In this document: positions 14,591 to 25,426 of the stretch, piece after piece | Numbering within the stretch: position 1 is the first letter of the stretch | Layout: every line of letters starts with the position of its first letter | Assembly: GCF_029309835.1 (NCBI RefSeq) | Contig: NZ_JARJHL010000017.1 | Coordinates: 62,001-126,000, forward strand | From: Paracoccus sp. DMF-8 | GTDB lineage: Bacteria > Pseudomonadota > Alphaproteobacteria > Rhodobacterales > Rhodobacteraceae | DNA: 64,000 nt | Reading direction: 5' to 3' | The notes under the pieces: model-generated | What the model was told of the DNA's origin: nothing | The model's database searches: none | The model's input: only the letters and a program-made list of their open reading frames with translations | Translations under genes and position numbers: made by a program

Positions 14591-16834
14591 TTATTGCCGC
14601 GCGATCCAGTCGGTGATCTGGCGGCGCAGGTTCGGCAGGCCATCGTTGCGGCCCTGATCTATCACCGCCTTCAGCCCTTCCAGACTGACACGGCGGATCA
14701 GATGCTTGACCGGCCCGATCGAGGCCGGACGCATCGACAGGCGCCGGAAACCAAGGGCGGCAAAGGTCACCGCCTCGATCGGGCGACCGGCATCCTCGCC
14801 GCAAAAGGACACCGGCACGCGCGCCTCGTCGCAGCGGCGGCAGATCTGTTCCAGCATGGTCAGATAGGACGCACTCAGCGTATCATAGCGCCGCCGGACC
14901 CGTTCGTTTTCAGCATCCGCCGCGAAAAAGAACTGTTTCAGGTCATTGCCGCCGACCGAGATGAAATCGCACATCTCGAAAAACCGCTGCGGCGCAAAGG
15001 CCATCGAGGGGGTTTCGATCATCGCCCCCACCCGGATGTCCGAGGGCAGATCATGCCCCAGCTTCTGTTCGCGCCCGACCGATTCCATCAGCAGACGCCG
15101 GGCCGCCTCGAATTCGGCCATTTCGGCGACGAAGGGGAACATCACATAAAGCGGACGCCCCACCGCCGCACGGATCAGCGCCTGCAACTGCATCTGCAAC
15201 ACGCCGCGCTTGTCCAGCCCGACGCGGATCGCGCGCCAGCCCATCGCCGGGTTCGGTTCGTCCTGCGGCTTCATATAGGGCAGGACCTTGTCCGAGCCGA
15301 TATCCAGCGTGCGAAACATCACCGGCAGGCCGTGGGCGTTGTCCAGAACATGCGAATAGAGCGCGGCCAGTTCGCTGCGCCGGGGCACGCGGGTCCGGGT
15401 CAGGAACTGCAATTCCGTGCGGAACAGCCCGACCCCTTCTGCGCCCGAGTTCTGCAGACTGGGCAGATCGGCCATCAGGCCCGCATTCATATACAGCTTG
15501 ACGGTCGTGCCGCACAGCGCCTCGGCGGGCAGGTCGCGCAACCCGGCATAACGGCTTTGCGCCTCGGCCTGCATGGCGATCTTGTCGCGAAAGGCGGCGG
15601 CGACGGAATCCTCGGGGCGCAGATGGACGGTGCCGGCATCGCCATCGACAAGGATCTGATCGCCGTTCAGCGCCTCGGACGCGATGCGCTCGGCATGGAC
15701 CACCAGCGGAATCGCCAGCGCCCGCGCGACAATCGCGGCATGGCTGCCGACCGAGCCCTCTTGCAGGACGACGCCTTTCAGCTTGCGGCCATATTCCAGC
15801 AATTCGGCGGGGCCGATGTTGCGCGCGACCAGAATCGGGTTTTCCGGCATCTCGGCGCCGGTATCGCGGCCCTGCCCGGTCAGGATGCGCAGCAGGCGGT
15901 TCGACAGGTCGTCCAGATCATGCAGACGGTCGCGCAGATAGGGGTCGGCGGCGCTTTCCAGACGCGAACGCGCCAGCGACTGTTCCTTTTCGACGGCAGC
16001 CTCGGCCGAAAGGCCCAGTTCGATGTCTTCCTCCATCCGGCGCAGCCAGCTACGCGAATTGGCAAACATGCGATAGGCTTCCATCACCTCGGTATATTCG
16101 CTGGCGGCGCTGTCGCTGGCGGCGATCATCGTATCGACATGGCTGCGCAGCATGGCGACGGATTCGATCAGCCGGGCGCGTTCCTTTTGCGGATCGTCAC
16201 CGACGGGGTTGGTGATGACGACGCGCGGCTCATGCAGCCAGACCCGGCCTTCGGCGGCGCCCTCCTGCCCCGTAGCGCCGCGAAAGACCTGCGGAAAGCG
16301 GTGCTGTTGCAACCCGCCGTCGCCCTGCGAATCGCCGAATGCGCCCAGTTCGGCCATTTCGGCCAGAACCATCGCCACGACTTCCAGACCGTAGACCTCA
16401 TCTTCGGTGAACAGTTCCGCCGCGCGCGACTGCACGACCAGCACGCCCAACCTTTCGCCGACGCGCTGGATGGGCACGCCCAGAAAACCGGGAAAAACCT
16501 CTTCGCCGGATTCGGGCATGAAGCGGAAACCGGGTTCGGCGGGGGCGTTCGGGGTGTTGATCGGCCGACCGGTGCGGGCGACGCGGCCCACCAGCCCCTC
16601 GCCCAGCTTCAGGCGGATATTGTGGACGGCTTCGGCCTTGAGCCCTTCGGACGAACACAGTTCCAGCGTATCGGCGTCGCGGAACAGATAGATCGAACAC
16701 ACCTCTGTCGCCATGGAATCGGCGATCTGATGGGTAATATCATTCAGGCGGTCCTGACCCTTGCCAGGCGCCGCCAACGTGTCGCGCAAGCGTTTCAACA
16801 GCTTGCGCGAATCGCTATCCCTGCGTGCAGCCAT
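14591..16834 (-). CDS. ptsP: Phosphoenolpyruvate-protein phosphotransferase, nitrogen PTS enzyme I
   Basis: 747 residues. An N-terminal GAF domain (about 20-170) precedes a PTS enzyme I module. The phosphorylated His365 lies in EGSVGSHAAIVARAL, and the PEP-binding TIM barrel contains RTELQFL, MFRTLDIGSDK, MIETPS and the catalytic-loop SFCGEDAGRP near the C-terminus. It transfers phosphate from PEP to NPr and so regulates nitrogen, potassium and carbon responses rather than sugar transport. It lies 29 bp downstream of lysC on the same strand, the normal alphaproteobacterial lysC-ptsP arrangement. The frame is intact. Confidence 0.95.
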   Translation of the reverse strand: MAARRDSDSRKLLKRLRDTLAAPGKGQDRLNDITHQIADSMATEVCSIYLFRDADTLELCSSEGLKAEAVHNIRLKLGEGLVGRVARTGRPINTPNAPAEPGFRFMPESGEEVFPGFLGVPIQRVGERLGVLVVQSRAAELFTEDEVYGLEVVAMVLAEMAELGAFGDSQGDGGLQQHRFPQVFRGATGQEGAAEGRVWLHEPRVVITNPVGDDPQKERARLIESVAMLRSHVDTMIAASDSAASEYTEVMEAYRMFANSRSWLRRMEEDIELGLSAEAAVEKEQSLARSRLESAADPYLRDRLHDLDDLSNRLLRILTGQGRDTGAEMPENPILVARNIGPAELLEYGRKLKGVVLQEGSVGSHAAIVARALAIPLVVHAERIASEALNGDQILVDGDAGTVHLRPEDSVAAAFRDKIAMQAEAQSRYAGLRDLPAEALCGTTVKLYMNAGLMADLPSLQNSGAEGVGLFRTELQFLTRTRVPRRSELAALYSHVLDNAHGLPVMFRTLDIGSDKVLPYMKPQDEPNPAMGWRAIRVGLDKRGVLQMQLQALIRAAVGRPLYVMFPFVAEMAEFEAARRLLMESVGREQKLGHDLPSDIRVGAMIETPSMAFAPQRFFEMCDFISVGGNDLKQFFFAADAENERVRRRYDTLSASYLTMLEQICRRCDEARVPVSFCGEDAGRPIEAVTFAALGFRRLSMRPASIGPVKHLIRRVSLEGLKAVIDQGRNDGLPNLRRQITDWIARQ

Positions 16835-16863
16835 TCACCCCCGCTAAAGCCGCGGGCCCGAAA

Positions 16864-18124
16864 TCAGGCCTTTTCCAGCTCAAAGGCATCATGCAGCGCC
16901 TGCACGGCAAGTTCCATATACTTGCGGTCGATCAGCACCGAAATCTTGATTTCGCTGGTCGCGATGACCTTGATGTTGATGTTTTCATCAGCCAGCGCCT
17001 TGAACATGCGCGCGGCGACGCCCGCATGGCTGCGCATGCCGATGCCGACGACCGACACCTTGGCGACTTCGGTATCGACGACCAGTTCGTCATAGGCGAT
17101 GTGACCGGCGGCCTTGGCTTCCTCCATCGCCTTGCGGGCGCGGGCGACCTGGTTCACCGGGCAGGAAAAGGTCATGTCGGTCACCGAACCGGGGTGATCT
17201 TCGTAATCCTTTTCGGAAATATTCTGGACGATCATGTCCACGTTCACGCCCGCATCGGCCAGAGGCGCGAAAATCGCGGCGGAAATGCCGGGCTTGTCCT
17301 CGACCGTGACCAGCGTCAGCTTGGCTTCCTCGCGGGAATAGGCGACGCCGTTGACGACTTTCGATTCCATGATTTCATCCTCATCGCAAACAAGGGTGCC
17401 CGACGTTTCGTCGGTTTCGTCAAAGGAGGACAGCACCCGCAGACGGACATTGTAGCGCATCGCTAGTTCGACCGAGCGCGTTTGCAGCACCTTGGCGCCA
17501 AGGCTGGCGAGTTCCAGCATTTCCTCGAACGCGATCTTGTCCAGCTTGCGCGCTTTCGAGGTGATGCGCGGATCGGTGGTATAGATGCCATCGACATCGG
17601 TATAGATGTCGCAGCGTTCCGGCGCCAAAGGCGGCGGCGACAGGCGACGGCGGTGGTGTCCGACCCGCCCCGGCCAAGCGTGGTGATGCGGCCCTCGGGC
17701 GACAGGCCCTGAAAACCCGCGATCACGGCGACGCGCATGCCTTCGGCGAATTTCTGGTCGATGTTGTGGTCGCGGAATATCGACGAAACGCGCGGCGGAA
17801 TGGGCGGCGGTCGTGTTGATCGGCACCTGCCAGCCCTGCCAGCTACGCGCGGGCACGCCCATTTCCTGCAAGGTCAGCGACATCAGCCCTGCGGTGACGT
17901 TTTCGCCGGAACTGACCACGGCGTCATATTCGCGGGCGTCGAACATGGGCGAGGTCGCCTCGACCCAGCCCACCAGGTCATCTCGTCTTGCTCGACATCG
18001 CGCTGACGATGACGATGACGTCATAGCCGCGTTCGACCTCTCGCCGCACCTTTCGGGCAGCTTTCTTGATGCGGTCCAGGTCGGCCACCGAGGTGCCGCC
18101 GAATTTCATCACCAGAAGCGGCAT
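16864..18124 (-). CDS. lysC: Aspartate kinase (reading frame interrupted by indels)
   Basis: Phosphorylates aspartate, the first step to lysine, threonine, methionine and diaminopimelate. The start at 18124 reads [14 protein letters not shown], the canonical aspartokinase N-terminus. The C-terminal half (from [18 protein letters not shown] on) with two ACT domains is intact. At least three frameshifts split the gene: near 17985, near 17800 and near 17650. The total length 1261 nt is not a multiple of three. Because this enzyme is normally essential, sequence errors are the likelier explanation. Confidence 0.9.
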
Positions 18125-18318
18125 GTATTGCCCCCAGTAGCCCATTTTTCAACCGCTGCCTTCTAGGCGCGTCGCGCCGGAACCACAAGTGGCGTTCGAC
18201 ATTTTGCCTGCAATCGCTGGCCGCCCGCCCGAGAGAAATGGCCCCGGGAAATGGCCCGGTCGGGAACCTGGGACAGCCCGCCCGTGTTGATGTCAAGGAA
18301 CAGGACGGAGACGGAAAA

Positions 18319-18396
18319 ATGAAGGGAATCATCGCCTATCTGCTTGGCATACCGATCGTGGTCATCATCCTGCTGTATGTGACGGGGATCTTCTGA
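18319..18396 (+). CDS. 25-residue single-span membrane microprotein
   Basis: Reads MKGIIAYLLGIPIVVIILLY then VTGIF: one hydrophobic helix with a short basic start. GGACGGAGA lies upstream as a possible ribosome binding site. It is followed by two direct copies of GGGAATTTTCCG (18399-18410 and 18414-18425). Short inner-membrane proteins of this form are common in alphaproteobacteria, so the call is reasonable, but no function is known. Confidence 0.5.
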   Translation: MKGIIAYLLGIPIVVIILLYVTGIF

Positions 18397-18519
18397 TCGG
18401 GAATTTTCCGATGGGGAATTTTCCGGCCACGGCGGGGACGTAACGCTTTCGTCCGGTTTGATCTTGTCGCCGCGCCGCGTTAGGGCAGGCGGAAATCAAA
18501 TCGTGAAAGCGGGACAGAA

Positions 18520-18768
18520 ATGCGGAAAATCCTGACGATCGCTGCGGCCGTTGTGATCGCCGTTGTGGTGATAGCCGGATACAAATGGTATGGATACGTC
18601 ACCAACACCGACAGCCCCTATGATGAAATCGGCATCGACCTGAACAACCTGATGCCCGGCCCGATCAACAAATGGGGCTGCGACCGGCTGCACCAGACCT
18701 TTGGCAATGTGCTGCCGCCCTATGGCTGTCAGGCCCCGGATGGCGACGGTCGCCAGTGGCGCTGGTGA
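18520..18768 (+). CDS. Small membrane-anchored or secreted hypothetical protein
   Basis: 82 residues: a hydrophobic N-terminal segment (residues 5-20), then a short extracytoplasmic part with two cysteines about 18 apart (KWGCDRLHQTF ... PPYGCQAP) that could form a disulfide, ending in GRQWRW. It resembles a conserved Rhodobacteraceae hypothetical (TNTDSPYDEIGI motif). It is followed by a strong terminator. Function unknown. Confidence 0.7.
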   Translation: MRKILTIAAAVVIAVVVIAGYKWYGYVTNTDSPYDEIGIDLNNLMPGPINKWGCDRLHQTFGNVLPPYGCQAPDGDGRQWRW

Positions 18769-18812
18769 CCGTGCCGTTGACGCGCTCCGCCGACGCAGGA
18801 CATGAATTGAGG

Positions 18813-18849
18813 GCGACCGCCGCGGGGAAGAACGGCGGTCGCCTTTTTT
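18813..18849 (+). terminator. Rho-independent terminator
   Basis: A 10-bp perfect stem GCGACCGCCG/CGGCGGTCGC with a 10-nt loop is followed by CTTTTTT. It ends the small-protein transcript and faces the methylamine cluster. Confidence 0.9.
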
Positions 18850-18861
18850 GCCGGAACCCGA

Positions 18862-19909
18862 TCAAACGTCAGGTGCTGTGCCCGGAGAGGTTGGCGCGCC
18901 GTCGTCATATTTCGACAGCCACTCGACAATCATCGGACGGTTCACGGCAAATCCCTTGTATTCGGCCAGCTCATCAGGCAGGTCGCGCAAGACCCGGTGA
19001 AAGCGGCGGCCCCATTTCGGCACCGTCACCAGATCGTCCAGCCGGATCAGATAGCAGCGGATCGGAAACAGCAGGCCGTTGGAACGCGGCAGGCGGAAAA
19101 ACGTCTGCAACTCGACCCGCAGATATTGTTTCTGGCCAAGGTTTTCAGGCGTCACCGTGCGCTTTTCCGGGCCCCATTTGTGATAGTTTTCGGGGCTGGT
19201 ATCCAGACGCGGATTGACCGTCATCGTCCAGTTCAGCCGGCGCGAGGGATCGCCCTGCTGGATGTTCAGCAGGAATTTCAGCGCGCGCTGGAAAATCCCC
19301 ATTTCGGCGGCCTTGGGCACGGGTGCGTGCCATTCGAAGAAATTCATGCCGATGTCGAAATCCAGGCTCCAGTCCGCCTGGCTGGTGATCATCCCGGCAT
19401 CCATCCACAGATTGCCTTCGCGCTGGTCCAGCACCGCGAAATCGCCCTGCGCCTGACGGGTGATATATTCCAGCGGGCCGCAGGGCAGCGTCGTCGGATC
19501 CAGAAAGGTGAATTTCTGGTCGATGCCCGAGGGCTTGTTGATCCAGTGCCAGTTGTTGCCGTCGCGGTGCAGTTCGAACAGATCGGGGTAATCCTCGGAT
19601 TTGGACACCATGATCAGTTCCAGCACATCCCAGCCCGCCAGTTCCATATGGGGCAGCGACTGGCAGCGCAGCGGATCTTCGGCCAGGGTGATCGCCCGGT
19701 CGCGCATTTCGCTGATGTAATGTTCGTCCACGTCAAAGCGGGCTTCAAAAAACCGGATCCTCGCCCCGGCCCCCCTGATGCGGCTCCATGTTGACGGAAT
19801 ACATGTAGTCGTCTTTGTCGAAGGGGAACGGAAAGCGGCGGATCGCGCGCGCCGAATTGTGATAGGTATAATCGTCGCGGAAGGTTTCGTCGTTGAACTG
19901 GATGGTCAT
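18862..19909 (-). CDS. Dimethylamine monooxygenase heme subunit (DUF3445, heme-dependent oxidative N-demethylase)
   Basis: Catalytic alpha-type subunit that removes a methyl group from dimethylamine, giving methylamine plus a formaldehyde equivalent. The DUF3445 family is a PAS-derived heme-binding fold. The body from 19731 to 18862 is intact (SLPHMELAGWDVLELIM, DLFELHRDGNNWHWI). The true start is at 19909 (MTIQFNDETFRDDYTYHNS). One extra T in a six-T run at about 19747-19752 shifts the frame, and removing it restores EDPVFEARFDVDEHY. It is the last gene of the dmm operon. Subunit letters (DmmA-D) are used variably, so I give none. Confidence 0.85.
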
Positions 19910-19914
19910 CGCAT

Positions 19915-20870
19915 TCACCTGTCTATGATGAGTTCCTTGCCCCGGAATCGCGAGACACAGGGCATGATCTTGGATTTCGCGGCCTTGTCGTCGTCGGTCA
20001 GCCAGTGGTCGTTGTGCGGCATCTCGCCCTCGCAGGACGCGACATCGGTTTCACACTGGCCGCAGGCCCCGCCCCGGCACAGCCACGGCGCATCGACACC
20101 CGCGGCCTCCAGCGCCTCCAGCAGGCTTTGATGCGGGTTGACCGTGATGGTGATGCCCGATTTCGCCAGCGTGACCTGAAAGCTTTCGCCCGGCGGCGGC
20201 GCCAAGAAAGACTTTCGGAATGCAGCGCATCGCGTGGCCAGCCAAGCGCGGCGGCGGTGTCGCGGACCGCGTCGATCATCGGCTGCGGGCCGCAGGTTCG
20301 CGTAGACATGCGCGCCCATGGGCTGGCCGCTCAGGATCGCGCGCAGGTCCAGAAAGCCGTTTTCCTCGGTGATCTGCACATGCACCTGCGGCAGCTTCGG
20401 CAGCAGCTTCATGCCCGCCGCCTCGTGCCAGTTGCGCACCGAATAGAACAGTTCGGGCGGCAGTTGCAGCCGCGAAAGCTGTTTGGATTTGCGACACGAA
20501 GAGGCGTGACCCCGATACCGCCGCCGATCAGCAGATGCTTTTTCGCCCGCAGATCCAGCGAGAACAGGTTGACCGGCGCGCCGATCCGCAGGGTATTGCC
20601 GGGGTGGACATGGGTGTGCATATAGCGCGACCCGCCCCGCCCCGCATCGTCGCGCCGGACCGCGATTTCATAGCCCGACCCGTCCATCGGATCGGAAATC
20701 AGCGAATAGGCATTGCGTCGCAGCACGTCGCCATCGGGCATTTCGACGACGACATGGGCGCCGCCGGAAAACAGCGGCAGTTGCGCGCCGTCGGGGTCTT
20801 CGAAACGAAAGCGGGTGATCTGGGAGGTCAGCGGCTCGACCTCGGCGACCCGCAGCGATCTGGTGGTCAT
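19915..20870 (-). CDS. Dimethylamine monooxygenase reductase subunit (FMN/NADH, 2Fe-2S; phthalate-dioxygenase-reductase type)
   Basis: Feeds electrons from NAD(P)H to the heme subunit. The start at 20870 (MTTRSLRVAEVE) overlaps the upstream gene by ATGA. The N-terminal flavin domain shows RRNAYSLISDP, the NAD domain begins at HLLIGGGIGVTPL, and the C-terminal plant-type ferredoxin has the cluster-binding Cys set LCRGGACGQCE with a further Cys near the end. Frameshifts near 20490 and 20215-20300 interrupt the NAD-binding half. Length 956 nt is not a multiple of three. The family size of about 320 residues fits. Confidence 0.85.
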
Positions 20871-21478
20871 GGCTGGATCTCCTGCGTGGGGGGGACGATG
20901 CCCGGTGTTTCGGCATCGACGCAGACACCCTGAAAGGCGCCGAGGCGGCGCGAATAATGGTCGCGGACGAACAGCGTCAGCCCGCGAAATACTTGCGAAC
21001 AGAACATAGGGGTCGGTGGTGACATTTTCGGTGATGCCCTTGCAGTGGACGCATTGCATCCGCCGCGCCGTCCCGCCGTGCCGTTCGGCCTGAATCGCGC
21101 CCAGGGGCAGGCCCGCCGCCAGCGCGGCCACGCTGACCCGGCCGATCAGCCCCTCGTCCCCGGCGATATACAGATGGGTGCCCATATGCGCCTCGGACAG
21201 GGCCTTGTTCAGCCGTGGCAGCACGGCCTGATGGCTGGCCCGCCTGATGATACAGCCGGGGCGACAGTGCGGCGATCTGCGGGCCCAGATCGCTGCCCGA
21301 GGGGATATAGATCACATGCGCGTCGGTCATCCCTTCGGGGTCGGTCGCCGCAAGCTCAATCACGGCCGCGCCGCCCGCCGCCTTCGGCAGCCATCAATGT
21401 CGGCACGCCCCCGCGCGAGACGGGTTTGGGATAGACCGGTCGGCTGCGGAAAACGGAGGCGTCTTCGGTTCGTTGCAT
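20867..21478 (-). CDS. Dimethylamine monooxygenase small (gamma-type) subunit, frameshifted
   Basis: The start at 21478 reads MQRTEDASVFRSRPVYPKPV. Joining frames gives TDAHVIYIPSGSDLGPQIA, then LPRLNKALSEAHMGTHLYIA, a CVHCKG zinc-knuckle-like pair, and a C-terminus RRLGAFQGVCVDAETPG. The stop overlaps the reductase start (ATGA). Several compensating indels lie near 21360, 21230 and 20990; the second half of the expected CxxC pair is lost at the last one. About 203 residues would match the ~24-kDa third subunit of secondary-amine monooxygenase. Confidence 0.7.
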
Positions 21479-21533
21479 GTTCGGCTCCTGTTGGTCGGGG
21501 CGAGGCGATCTTGCGCCGCCTCGCCGGTCGTCA

Positions 21534-22667
21534 TCAGCCCTTGGCGGTGCGGATCTTCTTGTCCGGGTCGTAGAAGGGCATGGGTTGGGCCGTCGCCGCG
21601 ATATCGCCGCCGGGGTTGCGGATGGTCAGGGGCGTGCCCGGCACGGCGCATTCGACCGGCAGCCGGGCGATGCCGACGTTCCAGTTGTTCAGCGGGCTGT
21701 TCATGCCAACGGTGACGACACCGACCTGCTTGCCGTCCACGATGACCGGCGCGCCTTCGGCGGCGGGCTCGGTCCCTTCCAGCTTGACGCCATAGATCTT
21801 GAAGCGTTCCTTGCCTTTCAGCCGGTAATGCTCCTCGGCGCCGCGGAAACCGGTCTTGCCGGGCGAGACGGTGAAATCCAGACCCAGTTCCCACAGCGTA
21901 TCACCACCCGGTTCATTCTCGAACGGATAGGTTTCGCTGTTGTCATAGGGATAGAACAGCAGATAGCTTTCGGTGCGCAGCAGGTCCAGCGTCGTGAAGC
22001 GGGTCGGGATGATGCCCATTTCCGCGCCTTCGGCGACGATCCGGTCCCAGATTTCCACGGCATCCTGACGGCGGCAAAAGATTTCATAGCCGCGTTCGCC
22101 GGTATAGCCGGTGCGCGAGATCGTCACCGGCTTGTCGAACAGCGTGGTGTGGGTGTGGCTGAAATAGGCCAGGTCACGAATGCCCGGCACATGTTTGGCC
22201 AGGAAATCGACGGCAACCGGGCCTTGCAGCGAAATATCATGCAGGTCGTCGTCGAACATCACCTGCACATTGCGGCCAAGCGCGGCGCGGGTCAGTTGCT
22301 CGTGGCCGGCGCCGGCCCCATGCACGACCATGAAGCTGTGCGGCCCCATGCGGTAGATCACGCAATCGTCGATGAACTTGCCCTGATCGTTCAGCATGCA
22401 GGCATAGCTGGACCGGCCCGGCTTGATCTTTTCGACATTGCGGGTGGTGGCGCGGTCGATGACATGGCTGGCATGGGGGCCGATGACATGGACCTTTTTC
22501 AGCCCCGAGACATCCATGACCCCGGCCTTGGTGCGGATCGCCAGATATTCTTCGGTCTGGTCCTTGTCATAGGTCCGGGCGGTGCCCATGCCGCTCCAGT
22601 CTTCGCGGTTCGAGCCAAGGGCCCGGTGCCTGTCGGCCAGTGCCGAAAATCTCCACGATGCAGTCAT
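21534..22667 (-). CDS. GcvT-like tetrahydrofolate-dependent protein of dimethylamine demethylation
   Basis: 377 residues, uninterrupted. The aminomethyltransferase (GCV_T) fold shows GVMDVSGLKKVHVIGPHA, YACMLNDQGKFIDDCVIYR, the SRTGYTGERGYEIFC signature and a C-terminal GCV_T_C domain (AAEGAPVIVDGKQVG). In this context it probably captures the methylene group released by the dimethylamine monooxygenase onto tetrahydrofolate. It is first of four co-directional dmm genes, 56 bp before the small subunit gene. A glycine cleavage T protein is less likely because no gcvH or gcvP is near. Confidence 0.8.
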   Translation of the reverse strand: MTASWRFSALADRHRALGSNREDWSGMGTARTYDKDQTEEYLAIRTKAGVMDVSGLKKVHVIGPHASHVIDRATTRNVEKIKPGRSSYACMLNDQGKFIDDCVIYRMGPHSFMVVHGAGAGHEQLTRAALGRNVQVMFDDDLHDISLQGPVAVDFLAKHVPGIRDLAYFSHTHTTLFDKPVTISRTGYTGERGYEIFCRRQDAVEIWDRIVAEGAEMGIIPTRFTTLDLLRTESYLLFYPYDNSETYPFENEPGGDTLWELGLDFTVSPGKTGFRGAEEHYRLKGKERFKIYGVKLEGTEPAAEGAPVIVDGKQVGVVTVGMNSPLNNWNVGIARLPVECAVPGTPLTIRNPGGDIAATAQPMPFYDPDKKIRTAKG

Positions 22668-23002
22668 GTCGCTTCTCTCCTCTTGGGTTGGTCGGGCCGG
22701 GATGCGATGGGCAGCCCGGCGTTAGGGGTGGCGGGGACCCTTGCGGGACGCCAGATCGCGGCGGCGCAGCTGCGGGCATCCGTCGCGCCGCGCGGCCTGC
22801 GAAGGCCGGGGGCACAAGCCGAAAGCTGCGGCAGTCGATCTGTCACGTCACGCACTCCCTGAACGTGGTGAGCGGGCGGTTTCGCCCCGTTCTTGTGGTC
22901 GCCGCCGGTTTTGACGGTCCTTGCCGCTGGCCTGATGCGGCCATCGGAGTGGTATCGGCACCGCGCCCCCTCCTCAAAGGGCGCGATGCCGGGGATATCA
23001 GG
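22668..23002 (-). other. Intergenic region between tdm and the dmm operon
   Basis: 335 bp with no supportable coding region. It probably contains the dmm promoter. The only structure I noticed is a short hairpin (GGGCG/CGCCC near 22873-22887). Read-through from tdm is also possible. Confidence 0.4.
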
Positions 23003-25373
23003 TCACGAACGCGGCCTTTCCTTGGTCGGGTCATAGCTGGGAAAGGTCGTGATCCTGGCGGTCAGGCGCTTCATCTGACCGTCCAGACGCCCGACTTCGA
23101 CATCGGTGCCCGGCTCGGCATGAGCCAGATCGACGCGGGCCAGCGCGATGACCTTGCCGGTGCGGGGCGAACGCATGGCCGAACAGATTTCACCGACCTG
23201 CGCGCGACCGATGCGGACGCAATCGCCGTGGCCGATGGCTTCCTGCCCCTCGACCTCGATGCCGACGAACTTGCGCGAGGGGTGATCCTTGCGGCGTTGC
23301 AAGGCTTCGCGGCCGATGAAATCGACGTTCTTGGATTTCAGCGGGACGGTAAAACCCACGCCCGCCTCGAACGGGTCGGTCTGGTCGCTGAAATCATAGC
23401 CCGCGAACACCAGCCCGGCCTCGATCCGCACCAGATCCAGCCCCGCCAGACCCATCGGGCGGATGCCGTAGGACTGGCCGGTGTTCCAGACCGCCTCAAA
23501 GACGACATCGCCATGTTTGGGGTGGCAAAAGATCTCATAGCCCAGCTCGCCGGTGTAACCCGTCCGCGACACCACGACCGGCACGCCCTGCGGCCCGCCG
23601 ATCCGGCCCACGGTAAAGCGGAACCAGCCCATGTCCGCGATGGCGGGCTGATGCGGCGGGGTCCAGATGATTTCCTTCATCAGATCGCGCGATTTCGGCC
23701 CCTGCACCGCCAGGTTGTGCATCTGATCGGTCGAGGACCGGATCATCACGTTCAGCCCCAGCTTTTCGGCCTGTTCGCGCATCCAGACGCCGCCTTCGTC
23801 GGAACCACCGATCCAGCGGAAATTATGTTCGCCCAGACGGAACAGGGTGCCGTCGTCGATCATGCCGCCATGCGGATAGCACATCGCGGAATAGACGACC
23901 TGCCCGTGGCCCAGCTTGCTGACATCGCGGGTCAGGACCCAGTTCATCAGCGCCTCGGCATCGGGGCCGGTGACCTCGAACTTGCGCAGGGCGGACAGGT
24001 CCATGACCACCACGCCCTCGCGGCAGGCCCAGTAGCTTTCCACCGGATCGGTGCCGGGGAAGGAATTGGGCAGCCAAAAGCCCTTGTATTCGACGAAATT
24101 GCTGGTGAGTTCCGCGAATTTGCGGTGGAAGGCAGTCTCACGGGTCATGACGGGCTCCGCGTCGGCAGTGGCGCGCCATGCCGAACCGCGCGAAAAACGC
24201 TGGTTCGCTCCATAGGTGCGCACATGGATATCGGTCAGGTGCCAGCCATTGGCGGGCGATGTATCGTCGGGGCAGGCAGAGGACACGCAGACCAGATCGG
24301 TCATCGCGCGCAGCAGCACATAATCGCCCGGCCGCGACCACGGTTCATCGGCGGTCATGATGCCATGCTCGTCGATAGCCGTGTTGAAGAAAAAGTTCGC
24401 AGCCATCCAGCCCGCGCGCGGCGGGAACGCCATAAGCATCCAGCGCGCCGTTGAAATTGTCGAACAGTTGGCGTGACCCGGATAGCCGATGTCATCGTAA
24501 TATTTCGCCGCACAGGCCATGGCAAAGGCATCGTGACGCCCGCAGGTGTCCTGAATGACCTCGACCAGCGGGATATTGTCCTGATCGTAATATTTCGCAT
24601 GCAGGCCGGGCATCCGGATAGGCATGACCCTGAATGGTGCGGGTGGTCGTCACATCCAGCGGATGGACGATGCCGCGATCCAGCTTGCGCGCGTCAAAGC
24701 ACTGGAAATCCGTGCATTGGCGGCCATCGACATCCATGATCTGGATGAACTCACCGGCCCGCACGACATAGGATTCCGCCGTTGCGGAATGGACGCGCAG
24801 GTCCAGAACCGGATCGGCCAGCGGATCGGGCAGCGCGAACTGCCCGGCCTTGCGCGCGGTCTTGCGCGTGATCAGCACGGTCAGCGGGGTGGCGGTATCC
24901 TGCGCCTCGAAATCCATGGGCGTGGCCGGGGCGGCGATGATCACCCATGCCCGGCCCTGCGCGGTGAATTCGACGCGCTGCCCGGCGCGGCTTTCCGCAC
25001 CGAACACGCCGACCGCACGGGCCTGCGACGCGTCGATCCCGCGACGCAGCAGCCCAAGCCGGACCCGCGCAAGGCTGGCATCATCCGATTCCTGCAAGCC
25101 GCGCAGCCCGTTGGCCGAGGCATCGGCGGTTGCCCCCAGAATGCCGGGATCCAGCCTGCCGTCAGGATGGGCGACCAGCAGCTCGCAGCGCTGGCCCCCT
25201 TCATCATTGACGATTTCCAGCCTGTCTCCGGGCATGACCTCGACCACGATCGCACCCCTTCCCGGCACGATGTGACGCTCCTGCGAAGGTGCCAGCGTCC
25301 AGGCGCTGGCCCTCCGCGCGCGGGTCGCGCGGGGCGGGCCTGCCCGGAACAGCGCCTCTGATGCAAGTGTCAT
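23003..25373 (-). CDS. tdm: Trimethylamine N-oxide demethylase (TMAO aldolase)
   Basis: Splits TMAO into dimethylamine and formaldehyde. The two-domain layout matches the ~800-residue family: an N-terminal DUF1989-type metal-binding domain (DRLEIVNDEGGQRCELL; Cys-rich DVDGRQCTDFQCFDARK; CGRHDAFAMAC) and a C-terminal GcvT-like tetrahydrofolate-binding domain (SRTGYTGELGYEIFC). The start is at 25373 (MTLASEALFRAG). Frameshifts occur near 24620 and a compensating pair near 24440, so the gene reads as two pieces; 2371 nt is not a multiple of three. It is 53 bp from tmm on the same strand. Confidence 0.9.
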
Positions 25374-25426
25374 TGACGTTCATCCTCCCGTGGATGGGGA
25401 CGGCGCACGCGCGGCGCCGTTTGTCC

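Noticed and set aside
14594..17095. 833-codon plus-strand open frame opposite ptsP
   Set aside because: It lies antisense to the clearly real ptsP gene, has low-complexity His/Gln/Arg composition and no domain. High GC content leaves long antisense frames open.
19747..19752. Programmed frameshifting at the six-T run in the heme N-demethylase gene
   Set aside because: Many neighbouring genes need similar corrections at unrelated sequences, so a homopolymer error is simpler than programmed slippage.
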